A program made the position numbers and the translations under genes. This document shows, piece after piece, positions 61,748-64,000 of a stretch of DNA of 64,000 nucleotides; positions within the stretch are counted from its first letter, which is position 1; each line of letters starts with the position of its first letter. The DNA comes from Verrucomicrobiota bacterium (lineage in GTDB: Bacteria > Verrucomicrobiota > Verrucomicrobiia > CAIQCK01): positions 186,001 through 250,000 of the forward strand of contig JACRQF010000010.1 of the NCBI GenBank assembly GCA_016222825.1. The letters run 5' to 3'. Below the pieces are notes generated by a model. The model was not told the DNA's origin and made no database searches. It was given only the letters and a program-made list of their open reading frames with translations.

Positions 61748-62062
61748 AAGACATCTTCCGCCTTCGACCTGGTCTTGCCTGCCTTGGACAAGACATCTTC
61801 CGTGACAGAAGATGCATCTTCCTTGAGCAAAGATGCATCTTCGCCCTTCGACAATGCATCTTTGTTGAACCAAGATACATCTTTCCTCCATGAAGATGCA
61901 TCTTCCTTGAACGACAATGCATCTTTATTGAGCAAAGATACATCTTCCCTGCATAAAGATGCATCTTTGGCCTCTGACAATGCATCTTCATTCGATGAGA
62001 ATGCATCTTCCCCGCATCAAAATGCATCTTTATTGAGGGACAATGCATCTTCCAAGCCTCCA
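61748..62062. repeat. 21-bp tandem repeat array with AAGATGCATCTT core (15 units)
   Basis: CATCTT recurs every 21 nt from 61752 to 62046 with no insertion or deletion; only the unit at 61773 is degenerate. Each unit is an 11-nt conserved part centred on the palindrome AAGATGCATCTT plus 10 variable nt. It lies in the gene-free stretch 61090-62275, between the 66-bp repeats and the next gene. Open frames on both strands encode similar heptads (KDASS), because the core is palindromic. Confidence 0.95.
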
Positions 62063-62275
62063 AAACCCGGTTTTTGGCCCCAAAACCCCTTCTGAGGCCT
62101 AAAAACGCCCTTCCCCTGTGCAAACATAGCCACTTCCAGCCCGGATTACCCCTGACCCGCGCCGCTGCGGGATCATTGTTTGAGACAGATTCCCCGCCCC
62201 GCCAGAATCGGAACCGCCGCCGAAAACCTCTCCTTGCACCTCTGCGCTTTTGGGTAAGATTCGGTCTTCTTCCTC

Positions 62276-63700
62276 ATGCTGCGAGATCAGCAACAAATTG
62301 CCATGCAATTCAGACCTGTGTATGCTCTCGAACCAAGCATGAAGTGGCGCACCGTAATGTTTTCTCTGGTGTTTGGTGTGGTGGGCTTGGGGTTAGCCAG
62401 TATCGGGACGGCCATTTTCATCATCCTCTATAACCCGCTCACAGAAGCCAAGGATCATGCATTCAAAAAGAATTGGATAACGAGGATTTCGTCCGATGAA
62501 GCGGCCAAGACCGCTTTGCGAGCCCAGCTTGCGGACTTGAAGAAATGCAAGATGGGAACCGGCCTTGAGTTGCAGGGGCAGTTCTTCAAGAGCCTTTGCG
62601 CATTGGCTCCTATAGAAAATCTATCCGAAAAGGAATGCCGTCATTCGAGCTACCGGTTTCCTTCAAAATCTGTTTGCGACGCTTTGGACGCCGTGTTGGG
62701 CGAGGGTGCTGCGGCAGAATTTGGAGCTGCGTGGCTCTGGAACATACCAGTCATTACGATACGCGCGTATGTTGATGATGCAGTTGTCGAGAAGCTCATC
62801 CCCATGGGGCGCCCCGCCCTGCCAGCGCTGTATCGGATCATGCTGAACAGACAGCCTTCTCACGGCCTGGAAGCTTATGCTCGTGGCTGCGAAGTCGCTA
62901 CCTGCAGCGCTGTTGCTAGAATTGCTGGTGTGGCATCAATCCCCGACATATTGAGCTTCCTGCAATGCCGCTATGGGTATAAGGACGATGTCGCTGCCTT
63001 ATTGGAGAAGTTTGGCTATGAGGCGATCCCTTATCTCATCAAGCACTTGGACGATAGCGATGTGCGAATCAAAATTGTTTGCTGGAACGTGGTAAGTAAA
63101 CTGACCGGACAAGCTCCTCCCGGTATAAAGTCAGGAAGGACTGGAGAGCCTATGCTACCCGAAAATAGCGTCAGGCTTTTTCAAGAATGGTGGGACAGGA
63201 AGAAGGAATTCTTTCACTCGTTGCCAAGATACCAAGAGTTACATGGATCGACCGCGGCCGGATTCGCAATGGCTACGCCCAGCACGATTTTCACTGTTAA
63301 TGGAAAATGGGGTGTGGGCTGTGGCTTTGTGCGAGGCATGATGGGAATATCAAGAAGAATCAATGTTGTTGGCCCGCAATTGGTCGAAGTAGTTGACCCT
63401 GAAGGCAAATCAATCTTGCTCTATGGTCGTGATGAAAAGCCGTTTGATTACTGGTTAGACTATGGCTCGCATCAATCGGGATTCTCCCCTTCGTTTATGT
63501 CCGTAAGAGAAAATGCCGGACCGTCAGCGGCCGAATCCAATGTGTTTGACAAACCTGGGAAATACAGACTGCGGGCGACGATGCAAATTCAACCGCTGAG
63601 CTTCATTTCCCATTGGAGGACGATCCGCAGCGAATGGATCACCCTCTGGATTGTTGACTCCCAAGAATGGATGAAACCGGAGGCATCCGCGCCGCGCTAA
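62276..63700 (+). CDS. Membrane-anchored HEAT-like repeat protein, unknown
   Basis: 474 residues from 62276; ATGs at 62303 and 62339 are possible starts, the last (MKWRTVMFSLVFGVVGLGLA) placing the membrane segment at the N-terminus. Residues about 160-280 hold HEAT-like helices (YVDDAVVEKLIPMGRPALPALYRIM, AALLEKFGYEAIPYLIKHLDDSDVRIK). The C-terminal 150 residues look beta-rich (KWGVGCGFVRGMMGI, GKYRLRATMQIQPL). The gene is markedly AT-richer than neighbours. Its TAA overlaps the TAG of the convergent gene. Confidence 0.65.
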   Translation: MLRDQQQIAMQFRPVYALEPSMKWRTVMFSLVFGVVGLGLASIGTAIFIILYNPLTEAKDHAFKKNWITRISSDEAAKTALRAQLADLKKCKMGTGLELQGQFFKSLCALAPIENLSEKECRHSSYRFPSKSVCDALDAVLGEGAAAEFGAAWLWNIPVITIRAYVDDAVVEKLIPMGRPALPALYRIMLNRQPSHGLEAYARGCEVATCSAVARIAGVASIPDILSFLQCRYGYKDDVAALLEKFGYEAIPYLIKHLDDSDVRIKIVCWNVVSKLTGQAPPGIKSGRTGEPMLPENSVRLFQEWWDRKKEFFHSLPRYQELHGSTAAGFAMATPSTIFTVNGKWGVGCGFVRGMMGISRRINVVGPQLVEVVDPEGKSILLYGRDEKPFDYWLDYGSHQSGFSPSFMSVRENAGPSAAESNVFDKPGKYRLRATMQIQPLSFISHWRTIRSEWITLWIVDSQEWMKPEASAPR

Positions 63701-64000
63701 ATCCCAAACCCGTCGCGGTAATGTTTGCGGATGAGGGCGTCGGCTTCGGGGCAATTCTTGGCGCGCATCTTGGCGGCGTCCCATTCGATCCGCCGCTGGA
63801 GACGCGTGGCGAGGTTGCCGACCAGCAACGCCTCGGTGTAGGGACCGGAGTAGGCAAAGCCGGCCTTGGCGTTCTGGGGCTTGTGCGCTTTGCAGGCCTC
63901 GACCCATTCGGCGCGATGGCCGATGGAGCGCGGGAGGGTCTTGGGCGGACGCTTGAAGTCTTGCATCTTGCTCTCCGGCAACAGACGCGGCGCGCCGCAC
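63697..64000 (-). CDS. Gfo/Idh/MocA family oxidoreductase, C-terminal part (5' end outside window)
   Basis: At least 100 residues read on the minus strand from the right edge; the N-terminus is outside. LLPESKMQDFKRPPKTLPRSI, WVEACKAHKPQ, SGPYTEALLVGNLATRL and IEWDAAKMRAKNCPEAD are the C-terminal text of the verrucomicrobial/planctomycetal Gfo/Idh/MocA oxidoreductases. These use NAD(P) on sugars or inositol derivatives. The end overlaps the plus-strand gene by 3 nt. Confidence 0.85.
   Translation of the reverse strand, partial: CGAPRLLPESKMQDFKRPPKTLPRSIGHRAEWVEACKAHKPQNAKAGFAYSGPYTEALLVGNLATRLQRRIEWDAAKMRAKNCPEADALIRKHYRDGFGI

Noticed and set aside
61082..62123. Several frames of 130-340 residues on both strands through the repeats
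   Set aside because: They follow the period of the tandem repeats and read equally on both strands, with no start signal or domain, so I list the repeats only.

Overview
The window is a GC-rich, densely coded chromosomal segment that I attribute to a heterotrophic member of the Verrucomicrobiota, probably of the Pedosphaera/Limisphaerales type. The grounds are the several formylglycine sulfatases, DUF1080 and ThuA domains, a HAF-repeat protein, a SUMF1-domain protein, a hydrazine-synthase-A-like diheme protein and abundant hairpin-type intergenic repeats. The assignment rests on gene content only; no 16S rRNA gene is present.

Layout. 1-10636 (minus strand): ThuA protein, three sulfatases, an amidohydrolase, a PL6 (chondroitinase B/alginate lyase type) polysaccharide lyase and a DUF1080-sulfatase fusion that runs off the left edge. 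The genes are packed with 4-bp ATGA overlaps or short gaps and look like one operon for degrading a sulfated uronic-acid polysaccharide. 10637-13286: a gene remnant, a promoter, a SUMF1-domain protein and a repeat-rich spacer. 13287-19744: rpsT with terminator, LptE-like and BamD-like outer-membrane assembly lipoproteins, def, a DUF1189-like membrane protein, an alpha/beta hydrolase, an ABC-2 exporter pair and a cupin. 19856-31966: GH116 glycosidase, FHA/cyclase protein, divergent glgC and glmS with overlapping promoters, a FecR-domain protein, a sialate O-acetylesterase-like protein and a TPP-dependent decarboxylase. 32062-41055: bifunctional PutA, a TatD hydrolase, small proteins, an HU/DUF4469-like protein, a 22-bp tandem array, tRNA-Lys and an MbfA-like iron exporter. 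41164-52199: HzsA-like diheme protein, 21-bp array, HAF protein, PriA, lytic transglycosylase, a Tat-exported TIM-barrel protein, two membrane proteins and a Sel1 protein.

52207-58807 is a small integrative element in the 3' part of a tRNA-Thr gene, bounded by a perfect 45-bp direct repeat. It carries a tyrosine recombinase, an AAA+/SF3-like ATPase, HTH/excisionase-like proteins, an unknown 299-aa protein, and on the other strand a small HTH protein and a GYF_2/zinc-ribbon protein. After it come tRNA-Thr, a UvrD-family helicase, a repeat-rich gene-free 1.2 kb, a membrane HEAT-like protein and the C-terminus of a Gfo/Idh/MocA oxidoreductase.

The most unusual signal is at the DNA level. Three unrelated-sequence arrays (37729-37992, 43864-44135, 61748-62062) share one architecture: 12-15 degenerate units of 21 or 22 bp, each with a palindromic core, held in nearly perfect phase. 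Inverted-repeat and heptanucleotide repeats also sit in frame inside two protein genes (the HzsA-like gene and the UvrD-like gene).
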